Below are positions 36,350-46,740 of a stretch of 64,000 nt of DNA, in pieces. The notes below the pieces were generated by a model. It worked only from the letters and a program-made list of their open reading frames with translations. It did not search any database and was not told where the DNA came from. This stretch comes from Macrobrachium rosenbergii (lineage: Eukaryota; Arthropoda; Malacostraca; Decapoda; Palaemonidae). The translations under genes were made by a program, and so were the position numbers. Location of the stretch: assembly GCF_040412425.1 (NCBI RefSeq), contig NC_089761.1, forward strand, positions 21,677,644 to 21,741,643. Reading direction: 5' to 3'. The first letter of the stretch is position 1. Each line of letters begins with the position of its first letter.

Positions 36350-39300
36350 CTATTGAACACTTTGGTGGGTATCAGACAAAATGTTCCCCTCCCTATCTTT
36401 TACACGAACACGTCCTGTTTTGTAGCGTGTTTCTGTGCGACCATCTGAATGTAGTATTTTCACAGTCCCATCAGGATATTCCCGTCTCTTTTGTTCGGGT
36501 GTGTGAACTTCTTTCTGACCACTTACAAACTCCATCACCTTAAAGCCATCAGCATTTGTGTGGACAATCGTACCATTTGGTAAAGTGCATACTTCTGTAC
36601 CATCTGGCAACACAGTCTTGCGTGTTTTATCGGGAAAAATAATTTCAGATGATCCATCTGAGAATCTGGTTTCTTTCTGGCCATTAGGGAATTCAAGGAT
36701 TTCCTTGCCATTTATAAATGTAGTATGACTCGTGCGATCAGTCCCATAAACATAAACAGTTCGATCTTGGTGGATTTCCTTTTTGTCACCATTGTAATAG
36801 CTGATAATTACTGTTCCATCTGGATGGATGGATTTTTTGTTTCCATTTGCATAAATGATTTCTCTCGTTCCATCACCTAAATGTAATTCTGTAGACTCTA
36901 TGTTTATACTTTGTTGTGTTTGAAGAGAGCTTTCCATCACACTAGTTTTGCTGGGCTTGAATTTTGAACTTAAGAAACCAGGATCACTGGTGCCAACAGG
37001 ATTCTCCGTAGCTTCATCACCATCATTTTCTGGTTTATCTTCGTCTAGTCCAATCAAGTCTCTCCTCTTGTCGGTATTATCAGATTTGCTATTTTCCTGA
37101 GCATTTTTGTTTCTACCAGTAGTAACTGTACTGCATGATGACTCAAATTTGTTTGCCTGCTGAAATGATTGTAAAATGTAATTTTTTTCTTGATTACACC
37201 TCTGATGGACTGAATTTGAAGGAGATTGTCTATCCAAACTCGACATTTTATTCTGTACTGGCATGTCTCTCATTAAAGCTTGTCTATCTATCAAAGGTTC
37301 ACTTACAGTGACTGGTACTTTATCCAGAGACTTATTAATACTGTTTATAGTTGCTGTTTTTGTTTTCATTTTTGATTTTCCTGTAAGTATAACTGCTTTG
37401 GTATTTATAGGAGGTTTTTTACTTACATTGCCTCTGTCTATTTTTTTCTTTTGTTGCATATTATCTTGAACACTTTTTTGCAAGGATGCATTTTTCAATT
37501 TTAATGACTTCAGTTCTAGTTCTTGTAATCTAATTTTCTCATTTAGTTTCTTCACAGCAGCATTATGTAATTCATCTTTTTTCTTTAGCTCTTCTTGTAA
37601 ATCTTTTAGCTGCTCCTTCAAGAAAACAATTTCCATTGACTGCTCACGGGCTGAAGATATTGAGGGATTCTGGTGCTTGACTGATTGTTTTTCTTTCCAC
37701 AGCTTGTTTCTTTCAGCATCAAGGTATTCTCGGAACCTAACCTTTTCTTTGCCCATCTCTTCTTGAAACGATCTCTTCTGGTGGTCAAACTGAGACCTTT
37801 CATTCTGCAGACTGTCTTGAAGAGTTTTAATCTTAATATTTCCTTTCTTATAGAAATCTATTTCTTTTTCTAATTCACATACTTTAGCCATAAGAAGAGC
37901 TTTGTGAGTTTCCACTTCCTCATGATTCCCTATTCTGCTGGCCAATGGAGAAGATTCCTCTCTTTCTATAATCTTACTTCCACTGCTCTCAAGAAGTTTT
38001 TTATCTTTCTCTTGTACAGTTTCTGGCACACTACTCAGTACACTCCCTCCTCCTTTTGAGGAGACATGCTGTAATGTTTTAGAATGGTGAGCCTTCTTTC
38101 CAGGCTCTTCTTTTCCAAATATAGACCATATGTAGTGTGATGCTGAATTCTTTGGACGGCATGGTGGTGAAAACTGCAATCTGATTGGTTGCAGAGCTCC
38201 TGAATTTGAAACATGATCAGGTGTTTTGTTAACAATTTCTCTAGATAAAACACTTTCATTTTTATGTAACTCCTTCAAAGACTGAAATTTTTGGACACCT
38301 TCAGTGTCAGTAGCATTTACATGTATTTGAGTTAAAACTTCTAAATCTGAGGTTGTTACCAAATCAGTATCATCTGTAATAGATGCCATATCAGTTAACG
38401 TGTTTTCTCCATCTGATTCTGAAAGCTCATACTCCAATACCTGTACTCCTTGAGGCTGAAAATGAACACGTGGCCTAGCAAGTTGAGGCTCATCATTTAC
38501 TGCTGGAGTACTTGTGGGGTTACTGGAAGTAAGTTTTATATTATTTTCAAAACAAGAAACCGATCCTACATTAAAGGAATTTTCAGATTCTATGAAGCTT
38601 TCTAAAACTGACCTCAACTCCTCCTCCGATAAGCCAGACAGCGGAAGATCTTCCAATCTCACCAACCTCTTCAGCTGCTCAAGAACAATGCTAACATTTA
38701 CAAGCGGGAACTGGTTCTGCTGATGGTCACTTTGATCAGAACAATTATCAGCCTGTTCCATTTCATCTGATGGTTTGGCAACAGCATCATCTCGTTTACA
38801 GCATTCAACTAGCATTTTTTTATTCAACAAGTGAAAAGTAGGACTAAAACTTGGGGTAGAGGAAGGCGATTTCAATGGCGTTGATGATGATGACTGGAGA
38901 CCTCGCTGCAGTAAACGAATAACAGTTGATGAGTTGGAAGAAAAACTTGAATCGTCCGCTAGTTCTTCCAACTTCTCAAATGCTGACAACTCTTCCTGTT
39001 CTTTAAGTAACTGCTTGTCATTTTCTGATGTTGTGGTTACCCTCGTCTGCTGGATATTGCTTTGAGTTAATATGACAGCTTCATTTTTTTCTGCTGGTTC
39101 ATGCATTATTGTTCCTTCCTTGCATTTCTCATACCCCAAGCTGGTTTTGGAATCTTGTAGCTGTAGCATTTTAACAGGCATGTTTCGTACTTTTAATTTA
39201 CAGTTTTGAGAAGTGACCATACTTTTTATACTGGCTGATGGGTTTCCACTAAAAATCTCTCTTTCCTCTGACTGTTCTTGAATAGAATTTTTAGCCCTTC

Positions 39301-40144
39301 TGAATCGCAAAGGTTTCATGCCAAATCTAGCTGTACCCTGACCTTTCTTTAAATAAGTAAATTTGGGCTGTGGCTGTGAAACAGTCTCATTGCTAATCTT
39401 TGAATTATATCCAAGTACAGTATCGTCTATAGCAGAGTTACTGACAGTGTGGCGGCTTATAAAATTTGTAAGACCTTGAAATTTTCTCTTATAATCATCC
39501 CCATTGCTAGGATTGCATTTCAAGGCATACATTTCTCTTTCAATAGGAAATCCACTTACAATACTTTTCTTAATATTAGCATTAACAAATATTTGATTAT
39601 CCTGAGTTTGTACAACTTTCCTCTGACCATCTGCACTTATTAGATGCTTTTTGTAATCTTCTTGCACAGACAGATCCGGACTAGTTGAAATACTATCACT
39701 GGTATTACCTGAAGGATTCAGACAAGACAAACCTTCCTGGTTAGGCCTATCATCACGACATAATGACTGGTCTTCAACAGAGTTTGAATTTTCACTTGTA
39801 AATCCAAGATGGGTATGTGGACTTCCATTTGATGATTGTTGAAATTCCACTAATGAAGTATTCTCTCCTCCACTACCGTTACCTCCATGATCATAAACTT
39901 TGTTTTTCATGCCCCCTTGACTGTTAAGTTGTAAGGCCTCTATATCACTATTTTCTGGATCTTGATGAAACTCATTTTCCTTTGGCAACTTTATTTCATA
40001 AGCACCTCTGGACTGGTTTAAGGATATTTCCTTACGCTGTTCGTCTTGCCATCTTCTTAAATTTTTTAACCGTTCCAGCAATGCTGAGCAAGGAGAGTTG
40101 GTGTTTCCCTCATGTATAGTCATTATCTTGGAACCACTTTCCAT
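36350..40144 (-). CDS. CENPJ: SAS-4 / CPAP centriole assembly protein, single exon (1264 aa)
   Basis: Centriolar scaffold that binds tubulin and recruits microtubules to the procentriole. The C-terminal T-complex protein 10 domain (about residues 1085-1246) is obvious: a run of G-box beta repeats (DGTREIIYANGNKKSIHPDG, PNGQKETRFSDG, LPDGTEVCTLPNGT, YPDGTVKILHSDGRTETRYK), which in the family binds STIL/Ana2. A tubulin-binding PN2-3-like motif, KFTYLKKGQGTARF, lies at about 261-274. An N-terminal LLERLKNLRRWQDEQRK and a coiled coil at about 740-895 also fit. The length is close to human CPAP (about 1,340). The start is the ATG at 40144; an in-frame TGA lies four codons upstream. No intron interrupts the frame. 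It lies 332 bp downstream of centrin on the same strand. Confidence 0.95.
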   Translation of the reverse strand: MESGSKIMTIHEGNTNSPCSALLERLKNLRRWQDEQRKEISLNQSRGAYEIKLPKENEFHQDPENSDIEALQLNSQGGMKNKVYDHGGNGSGGENTSLVEFQQSSNGSPHTHLGFTSENSNSVEDQSLCRDDRPNQEGLSCLNPSGNTSDSISTSPDLSVQEDYKKHLISADGQRKVVQTQDNQIFVNANIKKSIVSGFPIEREMYALKCNPSNGDDYKRKFQGLTNFISRHTVSNSAIDDTVLGYNSKISNETVSQPQPKFTYLKKGQGTARFGMKPLRFRRAKNSIQEQSEEREIFSGNPSASIKSMVTSQNCKLKVRNMPVKMLQLQDSKTSLGYEKCKEGTIMHEPAEKNEAVILTQSNIQQTRVTTTSENDKQLLKEQEELSAFEKLEELADDSSFSSNSSTVIRLLQRGLQSSSSTPLKSPSSTPSFSPTFHLLNKKMLVECCKRDDAVAKPSDEMEQADNCSDQSDHQQNQFPLVNVSIVLEQLKRLVRLEDLPLSGLSEEELRSVLESFIESENSFNVGSVSCFENNIKLTSSNPTSTPAVNDEPQLARPRVHFQPQGVQVLEYELSESDGENTLTDMASITDDTDLVTTSDLEVLTQIHVNATDTEGVQKFQSLKELHKNESVLSREIVNKTPDHVSNSGALQPIRLQFSPPCRPKNSASHYIWSIFGKEEPGKKAHHSKTLQHVSSKGGGSVLSSVPETVQEKDKKLLESSGSKIIEREESSPLASRIGNHEEVETHKALLMAKVCELEKEIDFYKKGNIKIKTLQDSLQNERSQFDHQKRSFQEEMGKEKVRFREYLDAERNKLWKEKQSVKHQNPSISSAREQSMEIVFLKEQLKDLQEELKKKDELHNAAVKKLNEKIRLQELELKSLKLKNASLQKSVQDNMQQKKKIDRGNVSKKPPINTKAVILTGKSKMKTKTATINSINKSLDKVPVTVSEPLIDRQALMRDMPVQNKMSSLDRQSPSNSVHQRCNQEKNYILQSFQQANKFESSCSTVTTGRNKNAQENSKSDNTDKRRDLIGLDEDKPENDGDEATENPVGTSDPGFLSSKFKPSKTSVMESSLQTQQSINIESTELHLGDGTREIIYANGNKKSIHPDGTVIISYYNGDKKEIHQDRTVYVYGTDRTSHTTFINGKEILEFPNGQKETRFSDGSSEIIFPDKTRKTVLPDGTEVCTLPNGTIVHTNADGFKVMEFVSGQKEVHTPEQKRREYPDGTVKILHSDGRTETRYKTGRVRVKDREGNILSDTHQSVQ

Positions 40145-40476
40145 GTTCAAAAGTCAACTTAATCACTTAAGCTGTACTAAAAGCACCTATTATCTTGGAT
40201 ATACCTACACACTTTTAAAACACTAATTATAAAAAACTTACTTTTTAATAGAGAAATCAGAGTATATAACACATGTTACGACTGAAATCAACTTTCAAGT
40301 TTCCTATTTTGGAAGAGCTCATTTAAATGCACACGGAATGTTCACGAGAAGAATTATGCAACAAAAGGCGATCACAAATCCATGGACTGCAATAATAAAA
40401 ACCACAACCGAAATTGTACTTTTTCAATGGGAAAAATATCAGACATCAAAATTTGCTAGTTCTCTTCACTACCACA
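40145..40476 (-). promoter_or_regulatory. 332-bp spacer between centrin and SAS-4
   Basis: Must hold the centrin 3' end and the SAS-4 5' leader. On the minus strand I see an acceptor-like ggtttttattattgcag ending at 40387, a GTAAGT donor-like site starting at 40241-40242, further acceptor-like cttttag/tacag words before the ATG, and ATTAAA at 40244-40249. These could give SAS-4 a spliced 5' leader. No TATA box is convincing. Confidence 0.4.
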
Positions 40477-40998
40477 TCAGTATAAACTAGTTTTCTTCAT
40501 TATACGGAAGAATTCATCCTGGTTGATTTCGTTATCACCATCACGATCAGCTTCATCAATCATCTCCTGCAACTCTTCGTCAGTGAGGTTTTCTCCAAGT
40601 GTTTCTGCCACTCGTTTCAGGTTGAGGAATGATATCTTACCAGTGTTATCATCATCAAATAACTTGAAAGCTTTCAATATCTCTTCTTTCACATCCTTCT
40701 CAGCCATCTTTATTGTCATTAGAGTGAGAAACTCCTCATATTTAATTTTGCCATTGTCATCCTTGTCAATTTCTGCTACCATTTTCTTTATCTCTTCCTT
40801 CTTTGGTTCAAATCCTAATGCTCTCATAGCTACTTTGAGTTCCTTGGGGTCAATTGTCCCTGTACCATTTGGATCAAAGAGATCAAAGGCTTCTTTTATG
40901 TCATTTTTCTGTTCTTCTGTAAGCTCAAACTTTGTGCTCCCAGAACGTCTTTTTCCTCCTCCACTTGTAAGAGATGGGCGCTTGTACTGATTAGACAT
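40477..40998 (-). CDS. CETN2: Centrin (173 aa)
   Basis: Small EF-hand calcium protein of centrioles and basal bodies; animal centrin-2 also works in nucleotide excision repair and mRNA export. Four EF-hand loops: 42-53 ([12 protein letters not shown]), 78-89 ([12 protein letters not shown]), 115-126 ([12 protein letters not shown], last position Asn instead of Glu, as in vertebrate centrins) and 151-162 ([12 protein letters not shown]). Ends KKTSLY, the hallmark centrin tail with a phosphorylatable serine. A splice acceptor (ttttgcag) lies 12 nt before the ATG, so at least one upstream exon exists. That exon could add residues in frame (SASG-), but the internal ATG giving MSNQYKRP matches the usual start. 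CETN1/2 group; the exact paralogue is not resolved. Confidence 0.95.
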   Translation of the reverse strand: MSNQYKRPSLTSGGGKRRSGSTKFELTEEQKNDIKEAFDLFDPNGTGTIDPKELKVAMRALGFEPKKEEIKKMVAEIDKDDNGKIKYEEFLTLMTIKMAEKDVKEEILKAFKLFDDDNTGKISFLNLKRVAETLGENLTDEELQEMIDEADRDGDNEINQDEFFRIMKKTSLY

Positions 40999-41924
40999 TC
41001 CTGAAGCACTCTGCAAAATAGTTAATTTTCAAAAACACTGCTCAGTATATTAAATTATACATTAAAAACTAATTACAGTTCATCAAGTCTCAACTGGCAA
41101 TGCAAAAACCACAATAACTTACCAGGTAATCTGACAACTTAAGCCATAAATAAATTACATAATTATAATTTGCAATAGTGATTAGGTACCATGTAAAGCT
41201 AATTGTACTAGAAATCAATAGAAACAATGAAAGAAGTGACTATTTGAGTGTCACTAAAAAACAGATGGTTTTTCAAATTGTTTTAAGCCGAGCAAATACA
41301 ACCACAAACCTTTCCTGAGCTGTAGTTAAATGATCACATCAAATTTGACTTGGTACAAAAGAGGATGAAATGACAATGGAACTTTTAAGGGAAATCTAGG
41401 AAGAGGAAGTAATGCCAAATTATTAACAAGAAAGGCTGATGGTTAATGTGTTTAAACATATGCGAGACATTATGGAGTGTGGTAATTATTGAGAAATCAA
41501 ACTAAGAGAGCATTTGTTGATTGTTTTATGCAGAATCCTTGATGAGAGATCACAAGCAGTTGTGAAGACTGGTGAACAGAATGTATGGTTTCATTAGGAG
41601 AGGCATGGCTGATGATGTATTTATAATACAAAGTGACGTAGTGTTCTGGTTTTTGAGGAGGAATTGCCAGAAAAATTGGTAATGTTAGTTAACATGATGT
41701 ATAAAACAACAAGGACTAGTAATAACAGCCTGCAACAAAACAAAAATGTTTGAAGTCAGAGTTGCTTTACATCAGAGTGAAGAAATTAGGAATGAAAATC
41801 TATGGGAATTGTTAAATGCAAATGCTGGTGATTATGGCAGAATATAAAAAATTGGAATGAGATGGTATGAAGGTAAATGTGGGTCAAAAAGACAAATTTT
41901 CAAAGTACATATATTTTTTTTTAG

Positions 41925-43165
41925 GTATACAAACCAGAGCCTTTAATGAACAAGTATCCTTCAACTCAAGCTGGGGAGAGTCATTTAACTTGTTAAGATG
42001 TTTACCTTGTGGTTACAGGGGGTGAGTGGAGGCATACCCTTCACTTGCCTGCCATCACCAAGTACTTATTCCTTCGCCTCGAGAACAAAGCAAGGTGGCT
42101 GAGATGGGCACTTTGATAAAGGGCTCTGGTTTATATAAGTGGGATAAATGCAAATTACTTTGGAAATCTTTAGTCTGTTCCTATGGAAATACAAACCATT
42201 CCCTTTTATTCAGACGACTCAATCATTAAATGGGAGGTCATCTTTGTGAAAACACTGAATAATATACAGTATTGAGAAACCAACTAGGGAATGTCACAAT
42301 CCTGGAAGCAAGAATGGGCAAGGGGAGCAATAACTTATGTAACCTACAACTCAGTCTGTCATAGGGTTAGCATAGCAGTTGAGCCACAGGGCTTACAGAG
42401 GGTGAAGGGCCTCCCTCGAGTACGGAAAAGGACAGAGAACTACTTGCTACCTATGTACTATAGGTTGCACAAGTCAGAGGGCAGCTCTGTCTTAGGATCA
42501 AAATATAGAGGAAGTCAAATCTTAGTTGCTAAAGCTCTTCTTAGACTGGTGCCTCAATTGAGTAGCAACCTACATCTATGCCTGGTCCAGCACATACTTG
42601 GGCTGAATTACTACTCTACAAAAGGAGTAACAAGGGAGAATGGATGGACCAAGGAAGAAGGAACTCTTGAAGACAGCAGGAGACTAGAATGCATGGATGG
42701 AAAGGAAAGAACTCAAAATGATTTGGAGGAGTCACTGGGGAAGTAATCCCTCCTGGGAAGATGCAAATGCTACTTATCCCTCTTCCTTCTACTAAACACT
42801 CTTGCCCCTCACCATGGCTTTATAAATTTCTTTTTCTCCATGATAAAAAAAGGTAAATAAATAAATAACACAAAAAATTGAAAGGAACTATTCAAACTCA
42901 ACAAAAACTCTAGCAGAGAGCAGAGAGCAAAGAACATTTGGTCCAGGTGGTGGTCCAAGACACAAAGAACAACACTCGGTCTAGGTGGTGGTCAGAGAAA
43001 AAGTTATTGGTGACTGAAGGTGAGTAAGTAGTATTCCCCACTCACACACACCCCTGCCCCCTGTAACCAGCAGATTAACATGTCCAACAACCATCTCCAG
43101 CTCACACTAAAGGATACTGCTACATAAAGGGTGGTGATTTGTATTTCAGTAGGAAGAAATGAAGG
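41925..43165. repeat. Foldback-type repeat of the 'acaaacca' family
   Basis: The left arm (41925-42070: aggtatacaaaccagagcct ... gtggttacagggggtgagtg) and the right arm (43005-43165) are inverted relative to each other at roughly 65-70% by eye. A further family word (ggaaatacaaaccattcc) sits at about 42185. The open frame 42291-42746 inside it has no recognised domain. Confidence 0.55.
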
Positions 43166-43518
43166 CTCATTACTGTACTGAAGATGTCTGGTTTCAAGTT
43201 CTTTGACACCGGCCAAAAAAGTCAATTAGTGTCCTGTTCTGGGATTGGAAATGGGCGTCAAGGGGAAATGTGAGCCATGTTAGTAAATACACCACCACCT
43301 TCACGGTAAAACATGCTGTGTGCAATTGCTAATGGGGCGACTGGGAGTGCATCCTTGCTACTTAAGATCCATTGTGCAAAGATAATTTGATATGAATTTA
43401 GCAAATTTTTTGACTGAAGAAAATAGAAAAGGGTGTATATAATGCCGTATATGTGAGATAATTTGAGAAATTTAATGAGATATATAGTGAGAAATATAGC
43501 CTTGTTTATGATTTTACT

Positions 43519-43598
43519 TTCATCCCCGAGGGGCTGGTACTAAACATGGTGCGACACAGAACTTCCACCTTGTTTAGTACCAGCCCTCTGGGGATGAA
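43519..43598. repeat. Hairpin, 33-bp arms with 14-nt loop
   Basis: Arms 43519-43551 and 43566-43598 pair at 29 of 33 positions (ttcatccccgaggggctggt...). Pieces of the same sequence (tttagtaccgg, tttagtactggcctgagggg) recur near 44816-44880, so it belongs to a small dispersed family. Confidence 0.85.
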
Positions 43599-44038
43599 TA
43601 TAAAAACAAACAAAAGACAGTAAATACTTCATTATCTCTGTAGGGTTCTACGATTATCTCACCTGTACTGCATTCTATATATACACCGTTTTCTATATTG
43701 TTTAGCCAAAAATATTAACAGATGATATCTCTGTGCAGACATCTCCTTTGCTTTAACCATGAACTATATTTCAGTTTTATGATTTATAACACTACGTCAG
43801 GTTAGGATGGAGATGTTCCACGGGGCTAAACCCCTGGGCCACCAGGTAAGGACCCAGTGTCCTACAGTGTGTTAGGTAACGTTACAAAAGGTATGGTTAT
43901 ATGCACCCCAGTACTTTATAACTTATGGTGCCCTGGGTTTGGTAAGGTGGAGGTCCAGGTAAGGGTCAAGTAACATACGTTAGGTTAGATTATCAAATTT
44001 AAGGTCAGTATGCGTCTCTGTAATTGATCTTGTAATAG

Positions 44039-45215
44039 GCAGAACTATAGGACAGTTCTGCATGCGTTATTACCTTGGAAATTGACTTTCGCTATAGTAT
44101 TTTGGTTGCTTATCAAGAATATACTGTTATTTTTTGGTGGTCGACTGTAATTAACCCCAGAACTGATATGTTATTGTATGCTGGCCATCCTGGAAGGCTA
44201 TCGCACATACGCAGTGTTATAAGAGAACTTATGGTAAAAAGTGAAGTTTCCTTCACCGAGGGGTCCATGGCTACGTAACACGGCCTACTATGTTAGGTTA
44301 GGTTAGGGTCCTTTTATAATAGGTTTCCTTAGCCAATCCCTTCTTGAACATATGGCTCCCTAATGACTTGTGCATTCGCGGAACCATTCCATGACAACAA
44401 CATGGCAGTCGGGTCTTTCACCCAGCAATTTCCCCCACCCAAAACCCTGCATTCCCAAAGGATCCCCAACCACGTTGGATACAGATTCGAGGTTAAAAAT
44501 AATTGACCGACAATAAAGACCACCACCTCCGGTAATTCTAAGAACTAGCTCCGTGCCTGTTTTTACCTTGGAAACTGGTTTTTTCTACATTTTTAGGGCT
44601 TCTGATACTGGCGGTGAGTTTCTTTGTTGTTGGCCAACTGTTATTTGCCCCCTAACTCTACTCAACAGTAAAAGGGGACTGGGAATTCGGGGTTTTGGGT
44701 GGGGGAGAACACAGAAATGGAGCGGACATGTTTACGTTGGGGAGGTGCCCTCTGGAGGGGAAAAACGAGAGGGAGCCATTCGCCAACAGGAGGGGGTTAA
44801 ATGCATTTCGCCATGTTTAGTACCGGCATCAGGGGGATGGAATGTCCCTTTGCTGTGTTTAGTACTGGCCTGAGGGGTACCCATACGTTGACAAGTTATT
44901 GCACTTGGTGGACGGGATATGAACCGTTCCAAACAGATGTACCTGTGCTCTATCTTGTGAAGATCATGTATGGAAACCCCTTGTTGGATGGACTTCAGGG
45001 ATTAATTACAGGTTAATTACATTCGTGCGACAAAAACTGAAGATAAATCCACAATTAGCAGCCGAAAAACTATAGAAAAAGTCAAGCTATAAGGAAATCA
45101 CTGCCGCGGAGATACTGCTTACATCTACCCCACCTCCTTCATCAGCAACATCAAAAGTATATGAAAATTCAATTTCCAAGGTAACAGTCCGTGCAGAGCT
45201 GTTCTATAGTTTTAC
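44039..45215. mobile_element. 1.2-kb element with 47-bp inverted ends
   Basis: 44039-44085 and the reverse complement of 45169-45215 match at about 38 of 47, sharing aactatag and ttaccttggaaattga. A third partial copy (ttttaccttggaaactgg) lies at about 44560. No transposase frame. Contains three TTAGG units at 44292-44308. Confidence 0.6.
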
Positions 45216-45224
45216 TTTGTAATA

Positions 45225-45580
45225 CAGGCGGTCCGGTTTACTGGGGGTTCGTTTTGCGCCCGCGTCAGAATCTAAAATCGCCAGAACGGAAAATCGTCGA
45301 AAATCGTCAAAAATCATAAGAAAACCTTTACTTTTAATGCTGTGGGTGCATTGAAAACGACGTAAACTGCATTTATTATTGAGTTTTACATCAAAAACCT
45401 TCAAATTATAATTATTCTGCCGTTTTGGGCCAAATTTCTTCCGCTGGATCGGCGACGACGCGTCAGTGAACCCTCGAACATGCGCCGTAAGTCGGGAAAT
45501 AATTTCTGATGAATATATTTGAAAAGCGCCAGAACCTCGAACGTCGTAAGCCGGAACCGTCGTAAACCGGGGACTGCCTG
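45225..45580. mobile_element. 356-bp MITE, CAGGCGGTCC...GGACTGCCTG, TA-flanked
   Basis: The left end CAGGCGGTCCGGTTTACTGG and the reverse complement of the right end, CAGGCAGTCCCCGGTTTACG, are clearly related, with TA on both sides (45223-45224, 45581-45582). Same terminal style as the elements at 4687 and 6529 but with a different interior. Confidence 0.75.
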
Positions 45581-45678
45581 TATATACACCAACAATAATT
45601 CTCTGGATAATTCTACAGAAGAGCTCTACACACAGACATCATTCACCCTGTTAATAAAATTTTTTTACTGTGTGTGTA

Positions 45679-45956
45679 GCCCTTCATTGGCTGAGTCGGT
45701 TGAGCTTCAGACTGTTACTTGATGGGCCGGAGTTCGATTCCCCGGCCGGCTGATGAAGAGTTAGAGGAATTTATTTCTGGTGGTAGAAATTCATTTCTCG
45801 CTATAATGTGGTCCTGGATTCCACAATAAGCTGTAGGTCCCGTTGTTGGCAAATTGGTTCTAGCCACGTAAAATAAGTCTAATCTCGGGCCAGCCCTAGG
45901 AGAGCTGTTAATCAGCTCAGTGGTCTGGTTAAACTAAGGTATACTTAACTAAAAAA
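45679..45956 (+). mobile_element. tRNA-derived SINE
   Basis: Internal RNA polymerase III promoter: A box TGGCTGAGTCGG (45688-45699) and B box GTTCGATTCC (45732-45741), spaced as in a tRNA. It is followed by a non-tRNA body (ctgatgaagagttagaggaa, ccacgtaaaataagtctaat). The head folds roughly as a tRNA, but stem mismatches and the long body argue against a functional tRNA gene. Confidence 0.8.
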
Positions 45957-46598
45957 TGTAGCCTAGAAAAAGGTGTAAGTTATGATAATGCAATACAGCT
46001 GACATAAAATGAGAAATTTATTATCTTTTGTTTAAGTTTTTACGTTCTTCCCAGTAGGACTGGTACTCAATACAAGGGCCTGCAGAGCATCTCTGTAGAA
46101 CTAGCCCAGGCCTACCATGTGCCTCTCAGAAATGCGTAACAAAAATATGATTCATGTAGTCATAATTGGCAAGGTACTGTAGTATACTGACGTATACTAT
46201 CCGATTAAGCAACATAAATTTGCTCCGCCATGGTCAACTTGAAATTTAATACATACATATAACTGCCTAGCTATGAATTTCTTAAAAAGGGTAAGCAACA
46301 TTAATTACTCATTAAAATCCTCTAACCTAAGGGTAGACCTATACGAGCCAAACATCATAGCATAGCCCATATCCACCTACCTAACTATGACTAATACACT
46401 GCATTTAATTGGGCTACGATGACCCACAATTATGCCAAACCATATCCATAGCCAAACATAATGAATACCCAACAAAAATATACAGTAACTTACGAAACAG
46501 GCCTATATTAGTGACATTTCCCTTGTTTCGTCTATTTTGGGATGCATTGCCAACACAACACACTCCTCCACAATTAAAGCTTGGCGTACAATCCTTAC

Positions 46599-46740
46599 CT
46601 TATTTCAAGCGTGCGTAAATGACACCTGTGTGTAGCGTTTCGTTAGGAAATACAAATCAGGCCGCAATAACCCAATACAGCGCAGCCGTGGCCGCGCGCC
46701 ATTCAAATTATTTGACAGTCGACGCGCCTGTTAGATAACG
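46599..46740 (-). promoter_or_regulatory. Candidate centrin promoter and non-coding first exon
   Basis: On the minus strand, GAAATAAG|GTAAGG gives a consensus donor with the exon ending at 46599. Just upstream lies a CpG-rich patch (46680-46735, with gccgcgcgcc, gtcgacgcgcc) in otherwise AT-rich, CpG-poor DNA. There is no ATG in the last 60 nt of the candidate exon, which fits a leader exon spliced to the centrin acceptor at 41011. No transcript evidence; it could belong to another gene. Confidence 0.35.

Larger units (their letters stand above)
41011..46598 (-). other. Probable first intron of centrin, repeat-rich
   Basis: Bounded by the acceptor at 41011 and, if the candidate first exon is right, the donor at 46598. 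Carries a foldback repeat (41925-43165), a 33-bp-arm hairpin (43519-43598), an element with inverted ends (44039-45215), a MITE (45225-45580) and a tRNA-derived SINE (45679-45956). The stretch 43780-44310 has repeated ttaggttagg words. Confidence 0.45.

Noticed and set aside
36088..36543. 151-residue plus-strand open frame
   Set aside because: It overlaps the conserved SAS-4 C-terminal G-box region in antisense; a shadow frame.
40523..40990. 155-residue plus-strand open frame, serine-rich
   Set aside because: Exact antisense of the centrin EF-hand exon.
42291..42746. 151-residue plus-strand open frame
   Set aside because: Lies inside a dispersed foldback repeat and has no recognisable domain.
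44292..44308. Telomeric repeat
   Set aside because: Only three TTAGG units within a repeat-rich interior region; too short to indicate a telomere or fusion point.
45679..45750. tRNA gene
   Set aside because: A and B boxes are present, but the stems are imperfect and a SINE body follows without a terminator; better explained as a tRNA-derived SINE.
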